64,000 nt of DNA, taken from contig MSHJ01000010.1 in NCBI GenBank assembly GCA_001941065.1, positions 186,001 to 250,000 of the forward strand, in the 5' to 3' direction. This DNA is from Alistipes sp. Zagget8 (GTDB taxonomy: Bacteria > Bacteroidota > Bacteroidia > Bacteroidales > Rikenellaceae). The translations under genes and the position numbers were made by a program. Below are positions 36,885-45,608 of the stretch, piece after piece. The notes under the pieces were generated by a model. It had not been told where the DNA came from. It was given only the letters and a program-made list of their open reading frames with translations, and did no database searches. Position 1 is the first letter of the stretch; every line of letters begins with the position of its first letter.

Positions 36885-37592
36885 TCAGAAGAGTTTTTTC
36901 TTCGAGGTGGTAACGACAAAATCTTTTAAATAGAAAGGCTCAAAATAGGCAATATCCTCCGTGTGTCCTTCATCGAAGGCCCGCTGGGCCAGCTGCGCCA
37001 GACCGCGGACCGAAGGAGTCACCTCCACGCATACGGCGTCGGGGAGGATGTCGGCGCACTTGCGGGCCCCGCTGCCGAAGATCACGAACGGACGTCCCTG
37101 TCCGCGGAACGCCGCGAAACTCTCCGGCCCGACCACCTCGGCCGACACCTCGCTTTGCGGACGCCCTTCGGTGTCGAAGACCTGCGCGTAGACCTCCATG
37201 CGGCGGGCATCGACCATCGGACAGAGATAAGCCTCGTCCCAGCCGTCGACCGCAAGAATCCCCGCCTCGTAATCTTCGCGGGCCACCTCAGCCAGCGCGT
37301 CCAGCGACCCCACGGCCACCAGCGGCTTCCGCAGTCCATAGGCCAATCCCTTGGCGAACGACACGCCGATACGCAGCCCGGTGTACGACCCGGGGCCCTT
37401 GCCCACGGCCACGGCGTCCAGATCGTCGGGCACGATACCCGTCTCGCGGAGCAGTTCGTCGACGAACACGCCGACCTTGCGGGCGTGGTCGCGCCCCTCG
37501 TCGCTCTCGCGCAGCGACAGCAGTTCGCCGTCTTTGGCAATACCCACGGAACAAACGTCCGTACCGGTTTCAATGCAAAGTATCAAAGACAT
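36885..37592 (-). CDS. tsaB: tRNA threonylcarbamoyladenosine biosynthesis protein TsaB
   Basis: 235 residues. An ASKHA-fold partner of TsaD in making t6A37 on ANN-decoding tRNAs. ILCIETGTDVCSVGIA opens the fold, followed by DHARKVGVFVDELL, and VAVGKGPGSYTGLRIGVSFAKGLAYG is the TsaB hallmark. The end is shorter than in E. coli but usual for Bacteroidota. Eleven bases separate it from the HAD hydrolase gene upstream. Confidence 0.93.
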   Translation of the reverse strand: MSLILCIETGTDVCSVGIAKDGELLSLRESDEGRDHARKVGVFVDELLRETGIVPDDLDAVAVGKGPGSYTGLRIGVSFAKGLAYGLRKPLVAVGSLDALAEVAREDYEAGILAVDGWDEAYLCPMVDARRMEVYAQVFDTEGRPQSEVSAEVVGPESFAAFRGQGRPFVIFGSGARKCADILPDAVCVEVTPSVRGLAQLAQRAFDEGHTEDIAYFEPFYLKDFVVTTSKKKLF

Positions 37593-37603
37593 ATTTTACC
37601 TTT

Positions 37604-38383
37604 TTAATCGATCACACCAAAATGCTCCAGCGCCTTCCGGATTCCGTCGTCATCGACCGACGCCGTCACATAATCCGCGGCCTCCAGCGCCTCGTCGCAG
37701 GCATTGCCCATCGCCACGCCGACACCCGCGGCACGGAGCATCGCCACATCGTTGCCGCCGTCGCCGAAAGCCATCGTCTCGTCGTGCGCAAAGCCGAAAT
37801 GCGATGCGAATTCGGCCAGTCCCGTCGCCTTGTCGATGCCCCGGACGTTGACATCGACGAAGATCGGACACCAACGCCCCGTCACCAGCCCCGGCAGCTG
37901 CGGCATCACCTCGCGCTCCAGTTCCGGATCGAAGAAAAAGCACATCTGGCAGCATTCGACCCGGTCGAACATCTCGTAGAGGTTGGTTTCGACCGGCATC
38001 GGATGAGCCACCAGCCGCGACCACTCTTCGGCGGCAGGCGACAGGCGGTTGATGAACAGCCCCTCGTTCAGCTCGAAAGCCAGCGAGAACCCGTACTTGT
38101 CCGAGAGCTGCATGGCCTGTTCGAAATCGGCCCGCGGAATGGGATGCCGGGCGACGACCCTTCCGTCGCGCATCAGACAGTCGGCACCGTTCAGCGCCAC
38201 CACGCCGTCGTAGGGAATCTCCCCTAACAGCTCCAGGTCGCCGGCCGCACGGCCCGTGGCGATGAAGAGCTGCACGCCGCGGTCATGCGCCTTCCACAGC
38301 ACCTCCAGGGTCGAAGCGGGTATCGCGTGGGTTTTGAAGCTGATCAAGGTCCCGTCGACATCCAGAAATATCGCTTTTATCAT
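37604..38383 (-). CDS. Cof-type HAD-IIB phosphatase
   Basis: 259 residues. HAD motifs: [12 protein letters not shown] (nucleophile Asp), LFIATGRA (motif II) and [25 protein letters not shown] (motif IV); the cap between residues 85 and 185 is the IIB type. Cof-like enzymes remove phosphate from sugar phosphates or cofactors; the substrate is not predictable. The start overlaps the smpB stop by four bases. Confidence 0.88.
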   Translation of the reverse strand: MIKAIFLDVDGTLISFKTHAIPASTLEVLWKAHDRGVQLFIATGRAAGDLELLGEIPYDGVVALNGADCLMRDGRVVARHPIPRADFEQAMQLSDKYGFSLAFELNEGLFINRLSPAAEEWSRLVAHPMPVETNLYEMFDRVECCQMCFFFDPELEREVMPQLPGLVTGRWCPIFVDVNVRGIDKATGLAEFASHFGFAHDETMAFGDGGNDVAMLRAAGVGVAMGNACDEALEAADYVTASVDDDGIRKALEHFGVID

Positions 38384-38844
38384 TTTCGGTAGTTTTTCAT
38401 CGCCTTGTCCATCTCGCGCTTGGCGTCGTTCTCCTTCAGGTACTCGCGCTTGTCATACGACTTGCGGCCGCGGGCCAGCCCCACGACGACTTTGGCCAGT
38501 CCGCGCTCGTTCAGGAACATCCGCAGGCCCACGATCGTGAGACCCTTGTCCTGCGAGGCACGCTGCAGCTTCTCCAGCTCACGGGCCGTGAGCAGCAGTT
38601 TGCGGTCGCGGCGCGGCACATGGTTGTTGCAGGTTCCCCAGGCATACTCGGCGATGTTGATGCCGCGCACCCACAGTTCGCCCTTGTCGAAATAGCAGAA
38701 CGTATCGACCATCGACGCCTTTCCGGCACGGATCGACTTGATCTCCGTTCCGACCAGCACGACGCCCGCAACGTACTCTTCCAGAATCTCATAGTCGAAC
38801 GTCGCCCGCTTGTTCCGGATGTTTATCTTCTTTTGTTCGCTCAT
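38380..38844 (-). CDS. smpB: SsrA-binding protein SmpB
   Basis: 154 residues, standard length. It binds tmRNA and brings it to stalled ribosomes. [32 protein letters not shown], the [19 protein letters not shown] segment and a basic C-terminal tail ([21 protein letters not shown]) match SmpB. No tmRNA gene was seen in the window. First gene of a four-gene operon. Confidence 0.95.
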   Translation of the reverse strand: MSEQKKINIRNKRATFDYEILEEYVAGVVLVGTEIKSIRAGKASMVDTFCYFDKGELWVRGINIAEYAWGTCNNHVPRRDRKLLLTARELEKLQRASQDKGLTIVGLRMFLNERGLAKVVVGLARGRKSYDKREYLKENDAKREMDKAMKNYRK

Positions 38845-38917
38845 ATACTCAAAAACGGCACACGAATTGCAATTTTAATTCACAGGGGTGGGAATCGGTC
38901 AAGGTAACTAATTCTTT

Positions 38918-38925
38918 TATCTTTG
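38918..38925 (+). promoter_or_regulatory. Orphan + strand promoter box
   Basis: TATCTTTG with an ATG two bases later opening a 17-codon frame (38928-38981). No + strand gene follows; dnaG and smpB both read the other way. It may drive a small RNA or peptide or be chance. Confidence 0.35.
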
Positions 38926-39016
38926 ATATGTTTTACACATCTTTCTGTTTATTTTCTGTTTGCACACGGTATGCGCAGTGATGCGTGTACAACCCGAAAC
39001 CCGCCCCTTTTTTTCT

Positions 39017-40987
39017 TTATAAAATCGGTCGTCCTATCTTATTGGCTATCGTCTTTTTAACCTGATTGTAAGCTGCCAGCCGCTGCATGATCTCCTTTTG
39101 CTCCTCGTCGGGGAGTTCGTCGTCCAGCTTCGCCTGCAACTCCTTGATCAGCGCCTCGATCACCTTCGATTTGTAGAGCGTCACGGCCTTCGGCACCCCC
39201 ACGGCCAGCATCTCGGCATCGCTGTCGATGTGTATCTCCTTGCGCTGCCACAACTCGCTGAGCACATAATTGTCATCCGCCGTGAGGATGTCCACCGACA
39301 TGTTGCACACCTCCGGGTCGATGTGGTTCAGGAAGACATGCGCCGGCACCTCGACTCCGGTTCCCAGCTGCGTCCACTGTTCGCGGTAGGCGGCCATGAT
39401 CTTGGTGTAGACCGGATTGCGGAACTCGATGTTGTCGTCGCTCAACTCCGAGAAAATCACCTCCGCGACATTGCACGCCACCATCGTCCGCCCCTCCTTG
39501 AAATCGAACGAGCAATGGCCGTATTTCAGGAGGTATTTCACGATCTCGCGCTCCAGCGCCTCGAAACTGCTTCCGGCCTCGACCTGCTTGACGAACTCCA
39601 CCTCGGGCTGCTGGGCCTCCCGCTGCCGGAGCGTCGTCTGCCGGCGCAGGAACTCGTCCGCCTCGCGGTCGCCCGACGTGGTCATCCGCTTGCGTGCCAC
39701 CTCCGAGATCAATATCTGCTCGTCGATGTCCATGCTCCGCGCACACTCCTTGATGTAAACCGACCGCTGAATCGGATCGGGAATCTGCGCGACCGACTGC
39801 ACCATGTCGGCAATCAGCGAGGCTTTCTTAATCGGATCGCCCTCGGCGTCCTTCAGCAGCAGCTTGGCCTTGAATTCGAGAAAATCCTGCTCATTGGCCC
39901 GAATGTACTCCTGCACCTCGGCGGCCGTATGGCTGCGGGCGAACGAATCGGGGTCCTCGGGTTCGGGCAGCAGCACCACGCGCACGTTCATACCCTCCTT
40001 AAGGATCATGTCGATGCCGCGCAGCGAAGCGTGAATGCCCGCCGAGTCGCCGTCGTAAATCACCGTTATATTTTTCGTAAAGCGGTTCAGCAGGCGTATC
40101 TGCTCCGTCGTGAGCGACGTTCCGGACGACGACACGACGTTCTCCACACCGGCCTGATGCATCGAAATCACGTCGGTGTAACCCTCGACCATGATGGCGA
40201 AATCCTGCTGCTGAATGGCCTTCTTGGCGAAATAGAGGCCGTACAACTCGCGTTTCTTGCTGTATATCTCGCTCTCGGGGGAGTTCTGGTACTTGGCGAC
40301 CTGCTTGTCCGTGCGGAGCGTGCGGCCTCCGAAGGCCACGATGCGCCCCGAAATGTTGTGCACGGGGAAGATCACCCGGTCGCGGAACCGGTCGTACAAC
40401 GAGCCGTCCCGGTCGCTGACCAGCGAAAGTCCCGTCGAAATGAGAAACTCTTGCTTGTAACCGGCCGCGAGGGCGTCCTTCGACATCCGGTCGCCCTTCG
40501 CCGGACAGAATCCGAGTCCGAATTTTTTGATCGTGGCATCGGTCATTCCGCGCTTCTGGCGGAAATAGGAGAGGCCGACGCTCTGCCCCTCGGTCTCGCG
40601 GTGGAGGTAGTTGGCAAAATACTCCGCGGCCCAGCCGTTCAGGGCGAACATCGACTCGCGGTCGTCGTTGCGGCGCACCTCCTCCTCCGACATCTCCTTC
40701 TCCTTGACCTCGATGCCGTAGCGCTTGGCCACCATCTTCAGGGCCTCGGGATAGGTGATGTTCTCGTGCTCCATCAGGAAGGTCACGGCGTTGCCGCCCT
40801 TTCCGCATCCGAAACACTTGTAGACGCCCTTCGAGGGCGACACGACGAACGACGGGGTTTTCTCGTTGTGGAACGGACAACACGCCTGATAGTTCACGCC
40901 CTTTCGCTTGAGCGTGACGTATTCGCCGACGATATCCACGATATTGGCGGCGGCGTAAATGCGGTCTACTGTTTCCCTGTCGATCAT
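39017..40987 (-). CDS. dnaG: DNA primase
   Basis: 656 residues from the ATG at 40987; the longer open frame runs through promoter and terminator and is rejected. It makes RNA primers at the replication fork. The zinc-binding domain CCPFHNEKTPSFVVSP...CFGCGKGG lies at residues 40-65; the RNA-polymerase domain has VAFGGRTL and the TOPRIM motif IMVEGYTDVISMHQAG with YDGDSAGIHASLRG near residue 310. The C-terminal DnaB-binding part is helical. A TACCTTTG box sits six bases before the start, so the mRNA is nearly leaderless. Confidence 0.95.
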   Translation of the reverse strand: MIDRETVDRIYAAANIVDIVGEYVTLKRKGVNYQACCPFHNEKTPSFVVSPSKGVYKCFGCGKGGNAVTFLMEHENITYPEALKMVAKRYGIEVKEKEMSEEEVRRNDDRESMFALNGWAAEYFANYLHRETEGQSVGLSYFRQKRGMTDATIKKFGLGFCPAKGDRMSKDALAAGYKQEFLISTGLSLVSDRDGSLYDRFRDRVIFPVHNISGRIVAFGGRTLRTDKQVAKYQNSPESEIYSKKRELYGLYFAKKAIQQQDFAIMVEGYTDVISMHQAGVENVVSSSGTSLTTEQIRLLNRFTKNITVIYDGDSAGIHASLRGIDMILKEGMNVRVVLLPEPEDPDSFARSHTAAEVQEYIRANEQDFLEFKAKLLLKDAEGDPIKKASLIADMVQSVAQIPDPIQRSVYIKECARSMDIDEQILISEVARKRMTTSGDREADEFLRRQTTLRQREAQQPEVEFVKQVEAGSSFEALEREIVKYLLKYGHCSFDFKEGRTMVACNVAEVIFSELSDDNIEFRNPVYTKIMAAYREQWTQLGTGVEVPAHVFLNHIDPEVCNMSVDILTADDNYVLSELWQRKEIHIDSDAEMLAVGVPKAVTLYKSKVIEALIKELQAKLDDELPDEEQKEIMQRLAAYNQVKKTIANKIGRPIL

Positions 40988-40993
40988 AGCGTA

Positions 40994-41084
40994 CAAAGGT
41001 ACGAATAAGCCGAGAGAAAAAAGCAAGCTCGCTTGCATTTTTTCCGAGGCGGAGTATCTTCGGCGAAGCCAAAGGTACGAATAA
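40994..41084 (-). repeat. Two 15-base direct repeats, each holding a TACCTTTG promoter box
   Basis: The + strand sequence CAAAGGTACGAATAA occurs at 40994-41008 and again at 41070-41084. On the minus strand each gives a TACCTTTG box. The nearer copy drives dnaG; the farther one lies upstream of the terminator at 41017-41043. Confidence 0.75.
41017..41043 (-). terminator. Terminator between the methyltransferase gene and dnaG
   Basis: AAAAAAGCAAGC-TC-GCTTGCATTTTTT: a strong short stem with T-runs on both strands. Confidence 0.8.
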
Positions 41085-41139
41085 TTCGGGAAAAGGAACG
41101 GGGAAAACAGCACCGAAACTCAAAAATCCCGAAAGAGAA

Positions 41140-41930
41140 CTACTTCGGCCTTTGCAGCAGGCAGAAACAGGTCGTCGTAAAGAAATCGCGCAGCCAGGGA
41201 ACAATCTCCAGAAGCCGCGGCAGACACCGGGGTTTCAGTCCGAATTTCGCTTCGTAATGTGGATTTATCAGGAAAAACCGTTCGGCAACCGTCCGCAATC
41301 CCGCCCCGGCAGCCAACCGCCGGAATTTCCGGACGGAGATGCGGGTATCGCGAATTTCAAGCAGCCCTGCGATTTTCCCCGGCGTTTCCCCGGCCAGCCG
41401 CAGCGCCCAGGGATAGAGCGGTCCGGGCAGCAGGTGGAGCCAGGGACAATGCGCGGCAAAGCGGCTGACCGCCATCTGCTGATGGCCGCCGAAAGGCATT
41501 CGCCAGGGCGGATAAGCCACGAATAAAACGCCGTCCGGCGCAAGCAGTTCCGCCAACCGCGCCATCAACCGGGGCTGGTCCCCGACATGTTCGATGACAT
41601 CGCGGAGAATAATCAGATCGTAAAGGTGATTCGGGGGGGGGTAAATTCGAGGATGTCGGCCCGCAGAAACAGACCTTCGAGTCCGCGGGCTTCGAACAGT
41701 TCCCGGGCGGCCTCCAGGGCTCCGGCGTTCAGGTCGATGCCGGTAACACGGCATCCCGCTTCCGCGAACGGCTTCAGATTCCCGCCTTTGTCGCAGCCCG
41801 CTTCCAGCACGCGGCATGCGTCTCCGAGGGGTTTCGCCAAACGGGATTTCAGCCACGGAAGGTAATAACGGGCACATGTACGGGCGCATTCATCGAAATA
41901 ACGCCCGGCATTTTCATGTCTTTCCTGCAT
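41140..41930 (-). pseudogene. SAM-dependent methyltransferase, out of frame at a C9 tract
   Basis: From the ATG at 41930 the frame encodes a class I methyltransferase N-terminus: CRVLEAGCDKGGNLKPFAEAGCRVTGIDLN (motif I and II), then LRADILEFTPP. At a run of nine C (41633-41641) the frame shifts and stops at 41613. The rest of the domain continues one frame over: NHLYDLIILRDVIEHVGDQPRL (motif IV), FVAYPPWRMPFGGHQQ and on to 41140. With ten C the product would be about 264 residues and complete. The ATG at 41930 is used because the TATATTTG promoter box is at 41979-41986. Similar to UbiE/BioC-like small-molecule or lipid methyltransferases; substrate unknown. Confidence 0.8.
41633..41641 (-). 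repeat. C9 homopolymer disrupting the methyltransferase gene
   Basis: Nine C on the coding strand. Ten (or seven) would restore the reading frame across two well-matched halves. Candidate phase-variation tract or sequencing error. Confidence 0.9.
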
Positions 41931-41978
41931 GGATTCGGAAATTATGCCGGCCGGCAATGCCGCCGGCAGTCGTATATG

Positions 41979-41986
41979 CAAATATA
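41979..41986 (-). promoter_or_regulatory. Methyltransferase promoter -7 box
   Basis: TATATTTG on the minus strand. Its position rules out the ATG at 42008 as the start codon and supports 41930. Confidence 0.65.
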
Positions 41987-42039
41987 GGGATTTTGGGCGA
42001 CTATTCATCCGTCCGGCAATTTATTTCGGATTTTATCGT

Positions 42040-42047
42040 TATTTTTG
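42040..42047 (+). promoter_or_regulatory. uvrB promoter -7 box, four bases from the ATG
   Basis: TATTTTTG followed by CCCT and the ATG; predicts a leaderless transcript. Confidence 0.6.
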
Positions 42048-42051
42048 CCCT

Positions 42052-44094
42052 ATGGATTTCAAACTCGTATCGGACTACGCCCCGATGGGCGACCAGCCGG
42101 AGGCGATCGGGCAGTTGGTGAGCTCGATCGAGCACGGCTCGAAGCACAACACGCTGCTGGGCGTGACGGGCTCCGGGAAGACCTTCACGGTGGCCAACGT
42201 CATCGCGGAGCTGAAGCGTCCGACGCTGGTCCTGAGCCACAACAAGACCCTCGCGGCGCAGTTGTACGGGGAGTTCAAAAACTTCTTCCCGGAAAACGCC
42301 GTGGAGTATTTCGTCTCCTATTACGACTACTACCAGCCGGAGGCCTACCTGCCTTCGACGGACACGTATATCGAAAAGGACCTCTCGATCAACGCCGAGA
42401 TCGAGAAGATGCGGCTGCAAACCGTCGCCACACTGCTGTCGGGACGGCGCGACGTCATCGTCGTGTCGAGCGTCTCGTGCCTCTACGGCGCGGGCAACCC
42501 GGCGGATTTCCACGCCACGGCCATCAACATCAAGGTCGGGCAGGTCGTGAGCTACAAGCATTTCCTCTACAAACTGGTCGAGGCGCTCTACACGCGCACC
42601 GAACGCGACCTGGAGCCCGCGACGTTCCGCGTCAACGGCGATACGGTGGACATCATGGCGCCCTTCGGGGAGTTCGGCAACCAGTGTTTCCGGGTGATGT
42701 TCTTCGATAACGAGATCGAAGCCATCCAGACCATCGACCCCGTGACGGGACAGCGCATCCATACGCTCGACAACCTGACGCTCTACGCCACGAATCTTTT
42801 TGTGACCACCAAAGAGCGCATCAACGCCGCCGTACAGCAGATTTACCTCGACCTGGGCAAGCAGGTCGAATTTTTCGAACGCGCCGGGCGTCCGATGGAG
42901 GCGCAGCGCATCAAGCAGCGCGTGGAGTACGACCTCGAAATGATCAAGGAGCTGGGCTACTGCCCCGGCATCGAGAACTATTCGCGCTATTTCGACGGCC
43001 GGGCCGCCGGAACGCGCCCGTTCTGCCTGATCGACTACTTTCCGAAGGACTACATGATGGTCGTGGACGAGAGCCACGTCACCCTGCCGCAGGTTCACGC
43101 CATGTTCGGCGGCGACCGGGCCCGGAAGGAGAACCTCGTAGAGTACGGCTTCCGCCTCCCGGCCGCCAAGGACAACCGCCCGGTGACTTTCGCGGAGTTC
43201 GAACAGCTGCAGGGCACGTCGATCTACGTGAGCGCCACGCCCGCCGATTACGAGCTGATGAAGAGCGAAGGGGTGATCGTCGAGCAGCTGATCCGCCCGA
43301 CGGGGCTGGTGGACCCGCCGCTGGAGGTGCGCGTGACGGTGAACCAGATCGATGACCTGATCGGGGAGATCGACAAGCGCGTGAAGAACGACGACAAGGT
43401 GCTCGTGACGACCATCACCAAACGCATGGCCGAGGAGCTTTCGAAATATTTCGACCGCGTGGGCGTGCGCAACCGCTACATCCACTCGGATGTCGATACG
43501 CTGGAACGCATCCAAATCCTCGAGGACCTGCGGGCCGGACTGTTCGACGTGCTGGTGGGCGTGAACCTGCTGCGCGAGGGCCTCGACCTGCCGGAGGTGG
43601 CGCTCGTGGCCATCCTCGACGCCGACAAGGAGGGATTTTTGCGCAACGTGCGCTCCCTCACCCAGATCGCGGGACGCGCCGCACGCCATTCGCAGGGCAA
43701 CGTCATCCTCTATGCCGACACCTGCACCGACTCGATGCGCTACGCCATCGAGCAGAGCAACCGCCGCCGCGAGAAGCAGGTGCGTTACAACATAGCGCAC
43801 GAAATGCTGCCGCGGCGGGCGCAGCGCAGCGGCACGGGACAGAGCGCCCTGCTGACGGGACGCGACACCTCGGAGGTCAACCTGACAGCCTACCCCATTG
43901 CCGAGGACCACTACGCCGCGGTGGCCGACGTGCAGAAGAACTACGCGGCCAGCGAGAACATCGACGCACTGATCGACAAGGCCCGCGAGGACATGGAGCG
44001 AGCGGCCAAATCACTGGATTTCCTCGCCGCGGCGAAATTCCGCGACCGGATGTACGAACTGCAGAAACTCCGCGAGGAGAACAAAAAAAGGTAA
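42052..44094 (+). CDS. uvrB: Excinuclease ABC subunit B
   Basis: 680 residues. Damage-verifying helicase-like subunit of nucleotide excision repair. DYAPMGDQPEAI, LLGVTGSGKTFT (Walker A, residue 38 on), SYYDYYQPEAYLPSTDTYIEKD (beta-hairpin region), MVVDESHVTLPQ (DESH box), then RADLL-type helicase motifs (VGVNLLREGLDLPEVALVAILDADKEGFLR) and IAGRAARHSQG. The C-terminal UVR motif ending in the coiled coil that binds UvrC is present. The start is fixed by the promoter box just upstream. Confidence 0.97.
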   Translation: MDFKLVSDYAPMGDQPEAIGQLVSSIEHGSKHNTLLGVTGSGKTFTVANVIAELKRPTLVLSHNKTLAAQLYGEFKNFFPENAVEYFVSYYDYYQPEAYLPSTDTYIEKDLSINAEIEKMRLQTVATLLSGRRDVIVVSSVSCLYGAGNPADFHATAINIKVGQVVSYKHFLYKLVEALYTRTERDLEPATFRVNGDTVDIMAPFGEFGNQCFRVMFFDNEIEAIQTIDPVTGQRIHTLDNLTLYATNLFVTTKERINAAVQQIYLDLGKQVEFFERAGRPMEAQRIKQRVEYDLEMIKELGYCPGIENYSRYFDGRAAGTRPFCLIDYFPKDYMMVVDESHVTLPQVHAMFGGDRARKENLVEYGFRLPAAKDNRPVTFAEFEQLQGTSIYVSATPADYELMKSEGVIVEQLIRPTGLVDPPLEVRVTVNQIDDLIGEIDKRVKNDDKVLVTTITKRMAEELSKYFDRVGVRNRYIHSDVDTLERIQILEDLRAGLFDVLVGVNLLREGLDLPEVALVAILDADKEGFLRNVRSLTQIAGRAARHSQGNVILYADTCTDSMRYAIEQSNRRREKQVRYNIAHEMLPRRAQRSGTGQSALLTGRDTSEVNLTAYPIAEDHYAAVADVQKNYAASENIDALIDKAREDMERAAKSLDFLAAAKFRDRMYELQKLREENKKR

Positions 44095-44095
44095 A

Positions 44096-44115
44096 ACCCG
44101 CTCAAAAAGCGGGCT
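44096..44115 (+). terminator. Weak hairpin after uvrB
   Basis: ACCCGCT and AGCGGGCT arms around CAAAA, without a proper T-run; a weak terminator or processing stem between convergent genes. Confidence 0.4.
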
Positions 44116-44154
44116 TCAGGGCGGCAGCAGGGCCTGACACGGGGTTCGAACCGT

Positions 44155-44646
44155 TCAATGCTCAGCGGCGTGGCGGAAGGTGAAATATTTGGCCGCCAGG
44201 AAACTGTACACCGTCGTCAGCAGCGTCGTGAGCATCTTGGCCGGCGTCGGCCACACGCCGCACACCTCGACGAAGAATTTCAGCCCGGCATAAGTCAGCA
44301 GCACCGACCCCGCCACCGACAGCAGGTAGCGGAAAAGCTGCGTCCCGGCGCCGATAGGCGACTGGCGGAACGCCACGTAACGGTTGAGCCAGAAACCCAC
44401 GAAAAACGTGAACGGAAAGACAAGGATCATCGCCGCGATATGCGGAGAGACGACCACGATTCCCAGATCGAAATAGCGGTGGGCGACGATAAAATTGTAG
44501 AACAGGAAATAGCAGAGCGGATCGAACAGGATGTAGGTCACTCCTCCGCAGACGGCGTACCGAAACACCTGCCGGGGCAAAAACGCCCGGACCGGCTTGA
44601 TGTAAAACCAGTCGATTGCCCGGATTATCAGCTCCGAAATTCGCAT
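44155..44646 (-). CDS. GtrA-family membrane protein
   Basis: 163 residues from the ATG at 44646, with four hydrophobic segments. VFRYAVCGGVTYILFDPLCYFLF at the first helix and FPFTFFVGFWLNRYVAFR followed by YSFLAAKYFTFR at the end are typical of GtrA-type proteins, which help move undecaprenyl-linked sugars across the inner membrane. The start overlaps the stop of the HU/SPOR gene by one base, so the genes are coupled. Partner glycosyltransferase genes are not nearby. Confidence 0.85.
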   Translation of the reverse strand: MRISELIIRAIDWFYIKPVRAFLPRQVFRYAVCGGVTYILFDPLCYFLFYNFIVAHRYFDLGIVVVSPHIAAMILVFPFTFFVGFWLNRYVAFRQSPIGAGTQLFRYLLSVAGSVLLTYAGLKFFVEVCGVWPTPAKMLTTLLTTVYSFLAAKYFTFRHAAEH

Positions 44647-45608
44647 CAACGAGCGGTGTAGGTCCACATGCCCGGGAATCGCTCGGCATGGATGCCGATA
44701 AACTGCGCACACGGCCCGGCGTTGTCCGACGAGAAGGGCGAGACCATGAATTTCTCCCCGAAACGGTAAATCCGGCAGCGGAATGCCGGCTCCTTGGCAG
44801 CGATCTCCCGCACGGCGCGTCCGGCATTCTCGGTCGTGCTGAAAACCCCCAGCACCACATAACTGCGTCCCGAGAGCAGGTCCATCGGCTCTCCGGGGTC
44901 CGCGTGCACCTCCTCTGCCGGGACCGTTTTCGCCGAAGCGGACGGCGATACCGCGCCTGCGGACTGCGGGAGTTCCTCCCCTGCCGCCGGCAGTTCCGCC
45001 GCCAAATCCCCCTCCGGCGCATCGGGCAGCTCCGCCAGATTCACGGCGACAGTGTCTGCGGGCTCCGCCGCAACACCCTCGGCCACAACGGTCTCCGGTT
45101 CCGCCGAATAGAGCATCAGAAACTCCCGTCCCCCGTAAACCAGCGCAACCGCAATGGCCGCGACACCCAGCCACAACGCCCAGTCGAAGCGGCGCGGAGC
45201 ACGTATCTTCACGGGTTCGCGGCCCTGGGGATTCAGCCGCCGTTCGAACGCTTCGTCGGGCGTGAAATTCTTGAATGCCAATACCCCGACGCCTTCGACG
45301 GTCAGCAGGTTCGCCTCCCGGGCGCGGGCCAGCCAGCGGTCGTACACCTCCTGCGCCGCAGTCTCCGGAGCCTCAGCTCCCTCTTCCCGCATGACGCGGG
45401 CGATTTCATCGACCAGCGACACACCCCGCTCCTGCGAGGTGAACGACACCACGCGGTAAGGGGGCAGTACGGTGCGCCTGTCGATTCGCTGGGCGGGCCG
45501 CCGCTCGGTATGGAGCGACCCCACGCCGGGCAGGAAAACCTCCCCGCCGCCGGCCAACAGATTGCCTATGAGCCTGCCGACCTGTTCCGTCATCGGTGTA
45601 CCGTTCAT
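44646..45608 (-). CDS. HU-domain (CCDC81-like) and SPOR-domain membrane protein
   Basis: 320 residues. The N-terminal 130 residues have two HU-like halves (LLAGGGEVFLPGVGSLHTERRPAQ, then LLTVEGVGVLAFKN), as in the bacterial CCDC81-type HU family. A single membrane helix follows (about 142-165, WLGVAAIAVALVYGG). A Pro/Ala/Glu-rich linker leads to a SPOR domain at about 240-320 (RSYVVLGVFSTTENAGRAVREI), which binds denuded peptidoglycan at division sites. It may link DNA or another cytoplasmic partner to the cell wall; that is inference. The stop overlaps gtrA and the start overlaps lgt. Confidence 0.82.
   Translation of the reverse strand: MNGTPMTEQVGRLIGNLLAGGGEVFLPGVGSLHTERRPAQRIDRRTVLPPYRVVSFTSQERGVSLVDEIARVMREEGAEAPETAAQEVYDRWLARAREANLLTVEGVGVLAFKNFTPDEAFERRLNPQGREPVKIRAPRRFDWALWLGVAAIAVALVYGGREFLMLYSAEPETVVAEGVAAEPADTVAVNLAELPDAPEGDLAAELPAAGEELPQSAGAVSPSASAKTVPAEEVHADPGEPMDLLSGRSYVVLGVFSTTENAGRAVREIAAKEPAFRCRIYRFGEKFMVSPFSSDNAGPCAQFIGIHAERFPGMWTYTAR

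Noticed and set aside
44130..44150. tRNA T-arm-like string GGGGTTCGAACC near the gtrA end
   Set aside because: No acceptor, D or anticodon arm nearby; chance palindrome.
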